The notes below the pieces were generated by a model that saw only the letters and a program-made list of their open reading frames with translations, had not been told where the DNA came from and searched no databases. A DNA stretch of 64,000 bases, taken from the NCBI RefSeq assembly GCF_040436345.1, contig NC_133233.1:10311381-10375380 (forward strand), read 5' to 3'. Positions 26,372 to 50,161 of the stretch are shown piece after piece. The DNA is from Pagrus major. Its lineage: Eukaryota > Chordata > Actinopteri > Spariformes > Sparidae. A program made the position numbers and the translations under genes. Position 1 is the first letter of the stretch; every line of letters begins with the position of its first letter.

Positions 26372-26796
26372 GTCTAGATATCAGATCCGATCAGCATTTT
26401 CCGATCATTAGAAGTTATTTGGTTTTTATGTCAGATTGCAGATAAACAAATTAATTTTAAAAATGTGATACTTTGGTTCTGATGCCAAATAACAATATTA
26501 TTATAGTACTAATAATATGAATCTGCAAAGTATCTAGTGGCTTGAGTTATCAGGTAAATGTGGTGGAGTTAAATTGACAATAGTGGATAAGGCCGAAGAA
26601 AATGGAAATACTCAAGTAAAGTATGAGCACCTCAAAATTGTACTTAAGTACAGTAATTGAGTAAACTGTACTTAATTAAATTCCATCACTGGAGTTTTTC
26701 ATTTTTACTGCCAATGTATATTGTTTCCAAATATCTTTGATTACTAATAACTGGTATTGATATTGGGCCTGAAAAAACATTTCGGTCGATCCCTAG
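26372..26796. mobile_element. MITE with GATCGACCGA-type end, split by a second element
   Basis: The right end reads TTTCGGTCGATCCCTAG, the inverse of the teleost CTAGGGATCGACCGA terminus. The left part holds TATCAGATCCGATCAGC and GTCAGATTGCAGATAAACAA, typical of that family. A hAT-like fragment interrupts it at 26607-26691. Confidence 0.55.
26607..26691. mobile_element. hAT-like CAGTGGTGGAA-type fragment nested in a MITE (copy 2)
   Basis: ATACTCAAGTAAAGTA, CACCTCAAAATTGTACTTAA and the end TTCCATCACTG are the reverse complement of the left terminus of the family also seen at 3393-3806 and 56944-57490. Only about 85 bp remain. Confidence 0.6.
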
Positions 26797-27562
26797 TGTA
26801 AAGGCCTACTTGGTTACTAATTATGACTTACACGGCTTCATCCCTGGAGGATCTAAAGCGAGCCTATGTAACTACTCCTGTACTGCAGCCACTATGGCCT
26901 CAGGTGGCAATTAAGACATAAGGCCAAATGCTTAAACATAGTGTTACGCAAGCATGGGTAGAGAAGAGTCAACAAGTTAGAAAACTGACTTCAATAATGT
27001 CAGTTACACGGTGAAATCCATCTAACGTCTGCAAACACGAGCTGCCATAAACTACTGATCATACCAGAGCTGGGTAGGGCTGCAGCAGCATAACTCCTAA
27101 GCGGGTTAAAATAAGTAATGTCAAGTTTCATTGCTTATCAATCAAACCTTTAATTTGAAAGAGAACAATGTTTTATTTCGTCATTCAAAAGTTACATAGT
27201 ACTGCTTTAATGTGACTACTAATACTAAGAAGAGACCTCTTAGAACGTATCACAGAACTGGGTCTAAAGAGCACATTACAGCTGGACAATACAACTCTGA
27301 TGATTTATTACATCAATAGAAGGTCACTGCCATCTTGTGGAAAGAAGAGAGTTTCACATTAGATTTTATTTGGTATATAGTTTTCACACAAGCAAAGCTG
27401 GAACTGAAACCTGGTTTCCAATTATTAAACCTGAGCACCAATGAGTATAGTCTGTATTGACTATATAGAGCAATATAGCATTTAATTTTGGACACAGACT
27501 TTATTTCTAGGAGTTATGATTCAATTTAATTTTTAAAAGTTCCTTTTTGAAAGCATACAGGA

Positions 27563-27822
27563 GGGCTGCATGTTATGGTTAAAAACAACATATTGCGATT
27601 ATTTTCACAGATATTGTGATTTTATTTTCTGTACTATTAAAATCATGAGATTATGACATTTAGATTTATAGGCTGGGACATCTCTGCAACACTACAGTAC
27701 TTCATTGTAATGCTGTTTTGTCACATTTTACCTTTATCAAAAAAATTGCAGCTTCTTGCATTTTGGATATTACACTTGGCCATATTGCAATTTCAAATAC
27801 ATTTCGAATAACGCTGCAGCCC
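27563..27822. mobile_element. MITE with GGGCTGCA / TGCAGCCC ends
   Basis: Perfect 8-bp terminal inverted repeats GGGCTGCA and TGCAGCCC enclose 260 bp with ATTGCGATTATTTTCACAG and CATATTGCAATTTC. This is the well-known fish repeat beginning GGGCTGCACGATAT. It is non-coding. Confidence 0.65.
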
Positions 27823-29456
27823 AAGCATACAGTCTACTTATTCATATTTTCCCAGCACATTGCCTGAATAAACAGTGTTATCTCATATCTAACTGTCCCA
27901 CTGAAGTCTGCCACAGCCCATCCTTTGGATTTAAGCCATGGATTATAAGTACCTGATATTCAGGGATGATATAGCACCCCATCTGTCTGCATTGGGACAA
28001 ACTATTTAATGGTGGAGCCAGATGCAAAAACATAGAGGAGGCTCCGTGGAAACTATTGCTCAATGCACCTCTTTCAAAGAAAATTTATACTGCTCATAAA
28101 ATGCTTCCAAAATGTTTTTGCCAATATCCTCTCATCTCAAGTCCAATAAGATGTTAAACATAAAGAAAAAAGAAAAAAAAACATAGTTATTACATCATCA
28201 TCATAATGTTTATTTATTCATGACAGCACAGTCTTGACTAAGAATTTACTTCACATAGTGGCCCATAAACCAAAGATATAAACACACTAGTAAAAGCAGT
28301 CCAAGAGACTGGATGACTAAAAAACAGCTTGGCTAATGTTCCTTTCCCTCTCCATTCGCTTTTCTCATCAGTGCACCTTTTTAAGTCTCGATCACAGTTT
28401 CACTGGCTAGTACCTGTTTCATGTCATTTTATTACTGTACTCATACTCTCTCTTATCTTTTCTCCATGGAAAACGTACCATTTTTACAAGAGATATGCAT
28501 TTTCTTTCTCACATTATTCAGATAAAATAAAAAACCTCAGCTCAAATTCACTTTTCTGTAGAGGCCGAGAAGGGCCGTGTTTGCAATTATTTCTCAAATG
28601 CTCTTCAAGCTTTTTTATTTTGAGATAAGATTTTTTGCGTCATCTCAAGAAAATAAAGTAACGTTTTCCGGAGATAACAAGATAATCTGTCACAAGAAAA
28701 TATAGGTTGCTAATTGAATGGTGTAAGAAAGTAAGTAAGACTGAAAGACAGTCTGATGCGTTGATCAATAATGGCTATGGACACCATCTACGCATACTGA
28801 CATGGTACTCTTGATCTCTGACACTGTAAGTAATAACAGGATATTTTATTGTGATAACAGGTTGATTGTCTTGTTATTTCGATGTAACAAAGATAATTAA
28901 CTCATTACCTTGAGCTAAGTGCATTAAAAAAACACAGTTGCAAGCACGGCCATTCTCTGCTTCCATACACTTCCTCTGCTGTGCATTTGATCATCTTGTC
29001 TTTCACAACTCCCCGCTCATTACCCTCTCTGTGTAACCCATGTGCTACATTAGCAGTAGTGTGGCAACCGTATCACTTTGGCAAAACATCACATTTGCCA
29101 CACATCACACGCTTTGTCAAATAGCAGCAGGGCACTGGACTCAGCCAGCCCTGTCACACCTCCCCTGCTTTAGGATCCATAAGAAGAATTCTTTAAGGCA
29201 GTTTGCTCCTGTAAAGGCAGTTTATCAGGGCCTGGTTGGTCGTTTTGCTGCAGCGTCCTCTCGCAGTAACACCACTAGTGGTCTGGGACACTGGCGTTCA
29301 GGAGACTCCATATTATTAGTGCCTTGGCTAGAGGTCACCAGCAGTTTACTCTTAAATCAGGTACCTTTTATGTACTTCCTGGTGGGCATCAGGGCTGCTG
29401 GGTTACCTTTTGTTGGAGGAGCGAACCTGGTGTCTCATCCAACCTGTTGGTGCTTA

Positions 29457-38464
<9,008 letters not shown>

Positions 38465-40386
38465 CTCCTCATCTGAAGTGTTGACTTAGTCCGTCTCCAT
38501 TCAACTCCAATGAGTTTCAACGACGATAACGGGCAACTTTTCCTCTGTCAGCTGGCGGCGGCCTGTGTTTGGAATTCATGACGCACAGTAAAATGAAGTC
38601 AGATCTCCAAATTAAGACCTACTCTTGTTCTTTTCAAACACTACACCCTCACAATCATTTTTTTTACTGTCAAAAACTTTCGGGATATCTTGAGTTTCTA
38701 CAAAACAACTTTCTGGCACCGGCAGCCACTGCCCCGGTTCCGTTACTTGTTCAGGAATCTGACCCGCAGCAATACATGGACAACACAGAGCACGACTTCC
38801 GCTTTAATCCTTCAAAAGAAAAGCCTAATGATTTATGCAAATGCAATGGATTTTTTTGTTATTAAGTTAGAAAGGACAGTGTCAGTAATGTAACAATATG
38901 TGCTCAATTACCAATCATTTATAATATTTATTAAACATTCAATTTTTGACTGGAACTAGGCCTATCAGTACGTTTTTATGTCAGCCATAGTCTTGTATAC
39001 CCAGACATAAGTCATTAAGTAATTGAAACCACCCAAAACATCGTTGGTATCATACACCAGCATCAGTGATATTGAAGTGAGGTGTCTGCACAGAGCCTAA
39101 AGGATACTAAAAAACAACAACCATCCCAGTCACAGTCTGATGGGCATTTCTCTGCACTCAAGCTGCTTAACAGCTCAATAAGGTTGAGATCTGATGACTG
39201 CACTGGTCACTCCATTATAGATAGAATACCAGCGGGTACTGCTTCCTGCCTAAATAGTTCCTGCATAGTTTGGAGCTATGCTGATGTGATTGCACAAGGG
39301 ATTTCTAATAATCAACAGGAAACAGGATAAGAGAGACAGGAAGGATGACATGCAGCAAAGGGCCACAGGTGCAGGTGCAGGTGCAGATGCAAGCCCTGGA
39401 CCATTGAGCTACTGGGGAGCCCCCATGGCCTTTTAACACAACAACTTTTGATTAACTAACACAATGGGCCATTGCACCACAGAAGTTATGGTTGCTGAAA
39501 ATGGTCCTTGGTACAAATATGTAGATATTTTATCAAAACATCGGTCAATTCCATCTAAAATAGTGATTTACCACATCAGTTATGTCAAGACTGTTATTCT
39601 GACCAATTTATTGTTATTCTAATTGAAAAATATTGCATTTCTCTCAAAAATTAGGTCATTTGTAAGTGACCTCAAACTTTTTAGGAGTAGTGTATCAAAT
39701 TTGATTTTAGCAATGCAAGAGATTATTTAAATATGCTTGTTTTATTTTGCAAATCTTTGCCGGATGTAAGACTATCTTGTTGAGCCTACCTTGAAACCAC
39801 AGATGGGGCAGCAATTGTCGAGTGTTGTGGGTACTTCACTGACATCTGGTGGACACATATATGAACTGCATCTCTTGTCAAATCTGGCATTGATCATGAT
39901 TGTAATCGCTCTTGTTAATATTTGTCATATATAAAACTATTAAACGATAACCATCCGTACCATCGAACTGGATTACATTTCATATATTTTAGCAATAATA
40001 TGTTTTTTGTGATTTATTCTGCATATTTTAGTCTATGATCTGCCATCACACTGGTGGAGCCTGGTCATACTGGGAGAATTCACTTTCATTAGTTGCTATA
40101 TCATTTATGCTGATTATTCGTATACGTATTTATGCTGATCTTAGTCCTTTATCGGTAATTGACTAATAATTAAGTTAACAGACTAAAGGGTGAGGCTGAG
40201 TTCTGAAGAGTTAAGCATATACTGCCCTCTAGTGGTTACAGAGAGAGCCTACAGCTCTGCTTTAAATTCAGTAGTCAAGCGCAGCCACTAGATGTCGCTG
40301 TTGGTTTAGACCAGAGTAAAACACTAAAGAAGAAGCATGAGAACCCCGGATGAACAGTACATAACCAGGAAACAGGCCTCTGTCAG
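38465..40386. other. Intergenic space between divergent anks6 and rps20
   Basis: About 1.9 kb separates the two divergent genes. Apart from the degenerate transposon listed here I see no coding sequence. The spacing is too wide for a single shared core promoter. Confidence 0.6.
38930..39700. mobile_element. Degenerate DNA transposon with TACACTAC-type end
   Basis: The right end reads TTGTAAGTGACCTCAAACTT followed by TTTAGGAGTAGTGTA, the inverse of the widespread fish terminus TACACTACCGTTCAAAAGTT. The interior GGTTGAGATCTGATGACTGC and CTGGTCACTCCAT resembles the internal text of the same elements. The left boundary is uncertain, and I could read no transposase frame. Confidence 0.5.
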
Positions 40387-40486
40387 TCCTTTTTCGTGAA
40401 GAGCTAACCACGTTGGTTGCTCCCATTCCTGGCTCACCGCTGTTCGCTTGAATTTTTTCCGAATAAGTCGGTCAGGGGTATTCACA

Positions 40487-40487
<1 letters not shown>
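40387..40487 (+). promoter_or_regulatory. Putative 5'-TOP leader of rps20
   Basis: A pyrimidine run CCTTTTTC begins at 40388, about 100 bases upstream of the rps20 ATG. Ribosomal protein mRNAs start at a C followed by 4-15 pyrimidines (5'-TOP), which couples their translation to growth signalling. There is no obvious TATA box. The exact start is inferred. Confidence 0.4.
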
Positions 40488-42242
<1,755 letters not shown>

Positions 42243-42258
42243 ATGATGCGGATGATTG

Positions 42259-42264
42259 AATAAA
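42259..42264 (+). terminator. rps20 polyadenylation signal
   Basis: AATAAA lies 17 nt after the TAA stop, giving the very short 3' UTR usual for ribosomal protein genes. Confidence 0.8.
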
Positions 42265-44187
42265 GAAATGAATAAGAAAACTGTGACGTGGTTATCATTG
42301 GCTGGGCTCTTAAAATGGGAATCATGAAAACTTTAACTGTGTATAAAGCAGAAGTGTGGGTGGGAGGGACAGGGTTCTAGAAATTTGCTATCAACCAGTA
42401 AACTTATTAATTTGTGAAGATGCATTAAGCATTTTAGGAGGCTGAAGGAACATTGCTTTTCCAGCAGATGTATGCACATCTGATAATTGATCAAAACTGA
42501 GGACTTGGTCTAAAAACATGTTCTCACTAAAAATGCCATTTGTGGTATGAACTGGAATACTTACACAGTGGGATCCCAATACATCTAAATCTGATTCACT
42601 GTCATTTACATAAAAACTAAATTGTTGCTGAAGATTAAACTGAAGTGCAGTTCATGAATTGGCAAATTACTGTTGATGTAGGATCTGTAACACTTGAGAG
42701 AGCAGGTTAATCAAATACTATGTGGCTATTATAAATTTACATTACAGCTAAAAGCATCTTGCTTGGCACTACAGTGCCTGACAGATGGTCTGTGTGTGGA
42801 TATCTAATAACTACACTTTTTGGAGTTGCATTTCCAAGAACAAATTTCCATAAAATTCACCCCAAATAGTAAAAAATTGGGTTTCTCCCATTTGTAGACC
42901 GAACGGTTGAATATGTTAATGGAGAAAACAACAATATATTACATACATGTGGTCAGACTTGCATCAGAAAAGAAAGCTACTGAAAGAGGAATCCCACTGC
43001 CTATACTGCATTCTCAACATCTTTTTGCATTTCTATTTACATTATGGACATCCAACTTTTGTATGGCCCTTTGTTTAAAATAAAACTTAGCTTTTACCCA
43101 GAAAGAAAGGTTACACATTTCATTGTGTATTCTCACTGTTATTCAGAAACACAAACTAACTCAAGTGGCAATAACATAATACTGAATACCAAAGCTTAAT
43201 GTAACACAAGTAGAAAAAGTTATTTACACAGCCATAGCTAAAGTCTCCTAACATTAGCAAAGATGGCCTCTTCAAGCTATGTTCATATGAGACAAAGGCT
43301 GTAGCAGCAAAACTCCTACATATATGGAATTAAGCATGATTTGTTCATTGCTTATGAAAGTCAACTTTTCATTTCAAGGAGGAAGAATGTGTTATCAGTG
43401 GGACATAGGCCTACTTGAGGGAGTCCAGATTTTTCTTTGTGACAATGTTTGCCACCGGTCACATACCTAATTGTATAGGGTCTTTCATCTTCAGATTTTA
43501 AATGTGTAGGCTACTCTTGAAAATGATTTACTCCAAGGACATTGAGCAGTCTTTAATGTTATATTGACCCAGAAAGTGACAGTTTTGGCTTGTGTGGCAG
43601 CCTAAGTTGTGGAGCTATTTTAGCTGCCACTCTCATGTGAAAATGATAGGAAATAATTACACGGAAACACAAATATCTGCTTTAGGATATTATAGTAGCA
43701 TTGAGTGACTGATGGAAAACAAGTCCTGCTACTATTTGGGTATTCATTTTAAAAGATTAACGTCTCTCCTGCCTTAGAAATTCCCTTTTTAAGTAGAACA
43801 AAGAAATCTGGTTATTGCCTTGCAGCACAATCTTTTATTGCGTATAACTCATGTTTGATCCTCAGAGAATGATTTGACACATCAGGGTTAAACTTGGTAA
43901 AGCTGGAGTAGAGTTCTATGAGCTGGTTGGTCATTCTCTGTGATTTGCTTGACTTCACCTGCTTTCAATTAGAATTGATTACAAGCTCCCCCTGACATTC
44001 TGTGGAAGATGAGCAGACTCACATGTAGGTGAAAAGTCAGTTTTAAGTTCAGAATTTTATGTGTTTTATCTATCAAACAGTCTGGGCTGTTTAACCTGCA
44101 TTTGTGCAGAGAATCAATTACAACTTTGGGGCAGATAAAGAAATTGCACTTGAATGAACAGACATTTTGGAGATTCCTTGCCTCAAG
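42265..44187. other. Intergenic interval rps20 to kinesin
   Basis: No gene is seen. The right part presumably holds the kinesin promoter and leader, but no clear TATA box or first exon boundary is visible. Confidence 0.5.
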
Positions 44188-47100
44188 ATGAGCACAGTTA
44201 TTGATTTGACCACTGAAGAAAGCGACCATATGGAGCCTGTTGACATGGACTTGACTTGGGATGTTCCTGCTGTCAGCGCTTCATCCCAGCAGGTGAGGTT
44301 TTCTCCTCTTTTTGTTTTCATCAAACAATAAAACAGATTCCAGTTTAATCTCCCAAGTTAAACTCATTGAATACTGACATTTTTGCTGAGAAAGGATGCC
44401 TGTGCCTGTTGAGTTTACTTGGCTTTATCATTAGCTGTTCAAAAGGACTGCAATAAATCCCTAAACCCAGTGTGCTGATGTGTAGTTTGTAGTCTGATGG
44501 TTGTCTTCCTTGTTTGTAGAATGAAATGCCAGGTGTTGCTGAGCAGCAGACCATGAGAGTTTACCTCCGAGTCAGGCCCTTCTCAAGAGAGGAACTCTCA
44601 GACAATGAAGATCAGGTACAGTATAATAAGGAAAGGTCAAAGTCATGGTCGTGAATGTGACAACTGGGTTTTCAACTTGTAAAGAAGCTGAATATTCTTA
44701 TTTCTGTAAGTGTTGCATTTTATCTACATTGTGAATCTGATTTCCACCAATGTAAGGGACTGTATGAAAAATACTTGGATGGGCGTGGGGGCAGATATTA
44801 TATTTTGCCATATAAAAAAGAAGACCCTCCCCAGAGTTCCCATGGGCCCATGAAACGCTTAAAAGTTCATTCTAAGAGGGAAGTCAGAAGTTTTTGAAAA
44901 TATACATTTTAAAATTATTTTTGGGTGTAGACGACAAACCACAACTTGCTCCAACATCCCACTTTGAGACTTTTCCTCCACTGTTGCTTATGGCTTGACA
45001 GCTCATCCCTCTTTTGTTCCCTCAGGGTTGTGTAGTGATTGAAAACAGCCAGGCAGTGACACTGAATGCACCAAAGGGTTCTGCCACCATGAAGAGCAGT
45101 GAGAAAGGCATCGGCATGTCACTCCACAAATTCTCCTTCTCACAGGTCTTCAACATTTGACATTTGTAGCACTGTTTATCTAGCTGCCTGAACATGTGTT
45201 AGAAGACCAACCGAGCAACTTTGTGTTGGCTTTTAGATTTTTGGACCAGGGAAGACACAATCTGAGCTATTTGAGGATACTGTCAAAAGACAAATGTATG
45301 ATTTCTTGGATGGGAAGAATGCACTGATATTCAGCTATGGTGTAACCAATGCTGGGAAAACCTACACAATCCAAGGTAAACATGAAAAGACAACAGCATT
45401 TTAATACTGAGCGTCAGTCCTATTGACTTCCTCTGCCAGTCTAAGTATGCTGTGAAATGTTTTTAGGATCTCCAAAAGAGCCGGGAATACTCCCTCGAGT
45501 GCTGGATGCCACCTTTCACTACATCGCAGGCCATCAGTATGAGGGGATGGACCTGAAACCATACCTCAGGAATGATGCACAATATCTGGATCCTGACCAA
45601 GTCAAGCAGGAGAGAAGTGCTAAAGCTGCTATTTTTGCTTCAGTCAAAGAAGTGAGAGAAAAACTTGAAATGTTTCGTCAGGCAGTGTAGAAAATATTGC
45701 TGGAATGACACACTGTTGACCTCAATGCTGTCTGCAGGTAATGCATATTTCTTTTCTCCCATCTAGGAGTGTGATCCTCTCAGAGCCAGTGGTGGTTTAG
45801 AGTCCTTGTCCTCTTCCACCACCGCCCTCTCATCCTCCTCTTTGTCCCACGAACACACTGGTAGCCCTAATTCATTGTACACTCACTGAAAATATAATAA
45901 ATATTGAATATATAAATGGTAACCAGTGAATGTTGAAACTGCAGGATCTTAGGCAAGAAAAATAACGGCAACTTAATCTTCTTCAGATCTTTCCATTTCA
46001 CTCCTCGGCCTTTGTTGTCCTCTGTATTTCTATTTAGTGTTGGCAAGCAACCCAACAGAAGCAGACAGCAGCCAGTTTACACTATGGGTGGCGTTCTTTG
46101 AAATCTACAATGAGTGCGTGTACGATCTGCTTCAACCTTCCCTGTGCACGAAGTCCAAGAAACGTGCTTCTCTGCGAGTGTGTGACGACGGTGCTGGAAA
46201 CGCTTACGTTAAAGGTGTCAGCTTGTCTTCACTGCGTCAAGTCGGTAGAAACAGTTGTCCTAAGGCTTAAAATTGAATTGCAATGTGTGTGTTTTTATTT
46301 CAGATCTCAGGTGGATCAACATCCAGACCCTGGGTGAAGCCTGCAAACTCCTACAGTTTGGGAACAAAAACAGAAGTGCCGCCGCCACGAAGATGAACCA
46401 GTCGTCAAGCAGGAGGCAAACTCTAATTTCCCAGTTCTTTACATGGTGTCTGTTTCTGTTTTCAAAACTCATGCCAGCTTTCCTTACAGCCACAGCATAT
46501 TTACAATGAAGCTACTGAAGATTGATGGCAGTGCAGTTAAATGGGTCTCTGAGTAAGTGTCTCATCATTAATATGTAAACTATGTTTTTTGTTTTTTTTT
46601 TTCCTATCTACTCAAGTAGTCGAGGAGAGGATTAACATGAGATATGATTGTGATAAAGAATTGACTGAGTCTTGCTGACCTAAGGTAGCTCGAGCACCAT
46701 GAACCGACCACTAATATACAAAATAACTTAACTAACTAAATTGCATTTCTCAGGTTTTCTCTGTGTGACCTGGCTGGTTCGGAAAGATGCAACAAAACCA
46801 AGACGTTTGGAGAGAGGCTGAAGGAAGCAGGAAACATAAACAACTCCCTGCTCATTTTGGGGAAGTGCATCACTGCCCTGCGCAACAATCAGACTGACCG
46901 GTACAGTTGGTTAGATAAAGTATATTTTTGACAAAAGTTGCCAATGCTTTGAACCTTTTTATATTACATGGCTTGACATGACCCTTAATGATTTATATGC
47001 TTCTGCACTGTGAAACTCCTCTTTTCCTCTGTTGTTGTTGATCAGAATGAAGAACAGCTACATCCCTTTCAGAGAGAGTAAGCTCACCAAGCTTTTCCAG

Positions 47101-50100
47101 GCGGTTTTCTGCGGCAAAGGAAAAGCGTCAATGATCGTCAACATTAACCAGTGTGCCTCCACCTATGACGAAACCCTCCATGTTATGAAATTCTCTGCTG
47201 TTGCCAAACAGGTTAGTCTGAGTACTTGATGATGTGAGAGGTTGCAGAATTTAGCTGTGGGACATCTCCAACACCACTTATCTTACCTGTGTTTTCTGCA
47301 GGTGGTGCAGGTGATCCCAGACAAGCCTCTGGAATCTCTGGCTCCCTGTTTGGTCGGCCGGGATGGCAAACCTCTGGTGAGGAACGGGGTGATTGACAGC
47401 CAGGCCCTTGAGAGCTACCTGTCTGAAGAGGAGCTGCTTGATGAGGAAGAAGAGGCTGACATGTCTTTGCTGCCCCAGAATGTACAACTGCTGCTCAATA
47501 TCCCATTCAAACATTGTTTCACAAATGTATTGGAGATGCAGTATGTCAGACGTTCTCCAGTTGTATTTGTAGTATCAAAATCAGCACCATGCATTTTATT
47601 TTGGATTGTCAAAAGAAGAGGGCATACCCTACCTCCTAGCCATGATACATTTTTTTTGCCATTTTTACCTCCGCCAAGGAGGTATTTTTATCTGTGTCTG
47701 TTTGTTGATGGTTGGATGGTTTGTAGCAGGAATACAAAGGATACTGAACCGATTTCTATGAAACTTGGATGAAGGATGGGACTCGGGCCAGAATAGACCC
47801 CGTTAACTTTTGGTGTGGATAAAGGAATGGATCCAGCAATTTCTTTCTCACTTTCTTTAACATTGTGCGATATAAAATTGTGAACATGCTGTAGTTAGCA
47901 TTCAGCTCAAATCAGCTCTTTTTCTTTATTTGTGTATGTATAATGTATGTATAATTTTGGGGGATATTTACAGTAGCCTTTTCTCATTACAAGATTCACT
48001 GTGGGGATTGTTGTGATCTTTTGTAAATATTATCCTTTAACTCTTCTAGGAGCTTATGAATGTGATTGAGAGTCTGCGAACAAAACTCCTGGCTGAGCGA
48101 AGAAGAAACCTAGTTCAGGAAATGGAGATTCGTAAGGAAATGGGAGATGCAATGTTACAACAGATCATGGAGAGTGAAGAGCTCCGCAGGTAGGCTATTT
48201 TTTAATTTTATTTGCAAGAGAGGTAATGACTGGTGTAACATGTGGTTCACTGATTTGATTGGTTGAAGTTAGCCCATGATATACTGTGAAAGACAGTTGA
48301 TACGATCACCTACAAAGTCATTTTTGAAAGTACCTGCCCTTTTCTTAACTGTTTCCAAGGATTATTTTTTAGATGGTTATGTATCTGGCTGGCTAGTAAG
48401 TAAAACTTGGGCACAAAAAAGGAAAAGAATGGTTCTCATCAAGTATGACTATTACCTTTGATCGTACCAAAGAGCTGTTGAAAAGAATCATATCATTCAC
48501 AAATGTAACATCACAAACGAGAAGGCAAGTGATGCATATCTCTGGTACTTCAGGCCTAGAGTTTTCATTTCTGTAATTACGATTTCTTTGTCAAATTAGG
48601 ACTCTGCTTAAAACTTCCATAAATGCAGTCATGGTCAGAAGGCATTTCAGCATAATCTCCTGAAATAAACCTTTTATCGAAGTCAAAATGAAACCAAACT
48701 TGATGAATGAGGTTTGCTTTTAATGTTTAGTCGACAGATAGAAGAGCTGAAGGAGGGCTACCAAGAGAAGCTGGAGAACACCTTTGAGATGTACAAGGAT
48801 GCTATCAAGGAGCACGCCTACCAGAGTGCCATGAACAATCTGGAAGATGACTATGTACCTCTGGATGAGTTCATTGCAGAACAAGAGAAAGTGGAGGTAG
48901 GTCTTTTAGTCGGCTGTTTTAGTGGCTCTTAAAGTTGAGGCTTTAATCTCCACCCATGCCAGACTAAGGACTGGGTTCATTACAAATGCTTTGCAGGTAT
49001 ATAATGTACTGTTAAAACCTGATAAACTTCATTCAGTTCTTATATTGCAAATTGTCAAATTGGCTTTGTAGTATTCTGGTATAGTCTCATGTTATGCCAC
49101 CAAGCAAAACAGTGGGAATCTTCAGATTTTTGGGGTTATTAAAACTTAAAATCTCTTACCTTAACGACTGTAGGCTCTCAAACGTAAAGTGTCAGAGATG
49201 GAGACCTTAACGTCCAGAGGAGGACTGTGTGCAGCTCCAACAGTGAACCAGTCGTGCCAGACTCAACCATGTAAAACAGAAAGAGCAGGTCAGCACACTG
49301 TATGTTCACAGACATGGCTCAAAATCTTCCTCTTTTAGGAAACACCCTCTGGGATGGATACAGACAACTTTGTTTGAAATCTGTAATAATGCCAATTTGT
49401 AAGTTTAAGTTTAAAAAAAACTTCTGTTGTTAGGGCAGTAAACTTGACTCAGCTCATTTTGTCCCCACAGCAGATGATCGATTCAAATGGATTTACAAAG
49501 AAAAATGTGCCATAGAAAGGATGTGTGAGGACAAACAACAGGTAGCAAGGACAAAATTAAAAGGACATATCTCAATCAAATGTCTGGTTATGTAATCACT
49601 TGCTCAGTTTCGCGTTTCATGTTTGGTCCAGTTGATTTTGTCCTTGGAGAAAAGGCTGATGGAGCTCAGTGACACACTTGAGAAAGTCAGAGATGGCTTC
49701 CTGGAGAAATCTGCTGATCTGGAGGCTCTGCAGAGGAAGGCTGATGATCAGGTGAGGCAATTCAAATGTCACAAAAAAAACAATCAAATTTAAAATCCTA
49801 CTTAAAATAGCTTTTAAGAATAATACAGTTTGAGCAGATTGACTGGATCCGGGCATGTTGGACAAACCTGACTTTACCAGAATGGAAATTATTGTTGCAT
49901 GTAGATTTAATGTTTATCTTTTTTTTTTTTTTTTTTCCCATCAAGACGAAATCTATGGAGGAAATCCTTCTGCAGAACATTGATAAGGACAGGGAGATTG
50001 CCTCACTAAAGGCAGACGTTGCCATGCTCTCCCAGAAGTCCCCTGTGCAGCCCAAAACCAAGCGAGGCCTGCTTGCCAACATCAGGGAGGCGGTAACTTC

Positions 50101-50161
50101 TCCACGGAAGTGTACGACTAGCCGAACGCTCAGGAAAACGCTTAAGGCTACACAACGCTGA
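44188..50161 (+). CDS. Kinesin-6 family motor, KIF20A/KIF20B-like
   Basis: KIF20 proteins are plus-end microtubule motors of the spindle midzone and cytokinesis. There are eighteen coding exons: 44188-44292, 44520-44615, 45026-45145, 45237-45375, 45467-45651, 45767-45860, 46038-46214, 46304-46415, 46490-46552, 46754-46900, 47046-47211, 47302-47481, 48050-48189, 48731-48896, 49174-49288, 49471-49541, 49632-49751 and 49946-50161. The phases close, giving about 803 residues (human KIF20A has 890). The motor spans about 46-468: [11 protein letters not shown]-loop GVTNAGKT (142-149), switch I NQSSSRSHS (337-345) and switch II DLAGSE (369-374). A Ser-rich insertion around residues 216-250 is the long loop typical of kinesin-6. 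Coiled coil spans about 530-745, followed by a basic tail. It resembles both KIF20A and KIF20B; I cannot decide which, so I give no symbol. The intron at 46416-46489 is GC-AG. Confidence 0.93.
46416..46489 (+). other. GC-AG intron in the kinesin gene
   Basis: The exon ends AGGAG and the intron starts GCAAAC. Using this GC donor and the acceptor TTACAG at 46489 restores SSSRSHSIF exactly, the invariant kinesin switch I motif. There is no GT donor nearby that keeps the frame. The intron is 74 bp long. Confidence 0.88.
47668..47875. mobile_element. Dispersed repeat, CCTCCGCCAAGGAGG-type, in a kinesin intron
   Basis: CCTCCGCCAAGGAGGT, GAACCGATTTCTATGAAACT, TGGGACTCGGGCCAGAATAG and TTAACTTTTGGTGTGGAT form a series I recognise from many fish genomes, where the text reads GACCGATTTTCATGAAACTTGG and similar. 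It lies about 190 bp into the intron that follows the exon ending at 47481. A SINE or LINE tail is likely, but the class is unresolved. Confidence 0.6.

Larger units (their letters stand above)
17521..29456. other. Gene-poor interval between ahrr and anks6
   Basis: Beyond the ahrr upstream region I see no supported protein gene. The interval holds a CpG-rich block near 18.8-19.2 kb, a polyadenylation-like AATAAA at 20166, microsatellites and many short transposon remnants that are listed separately. Open frames here are short and match nothing I recognise. Confidence 0.6.
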
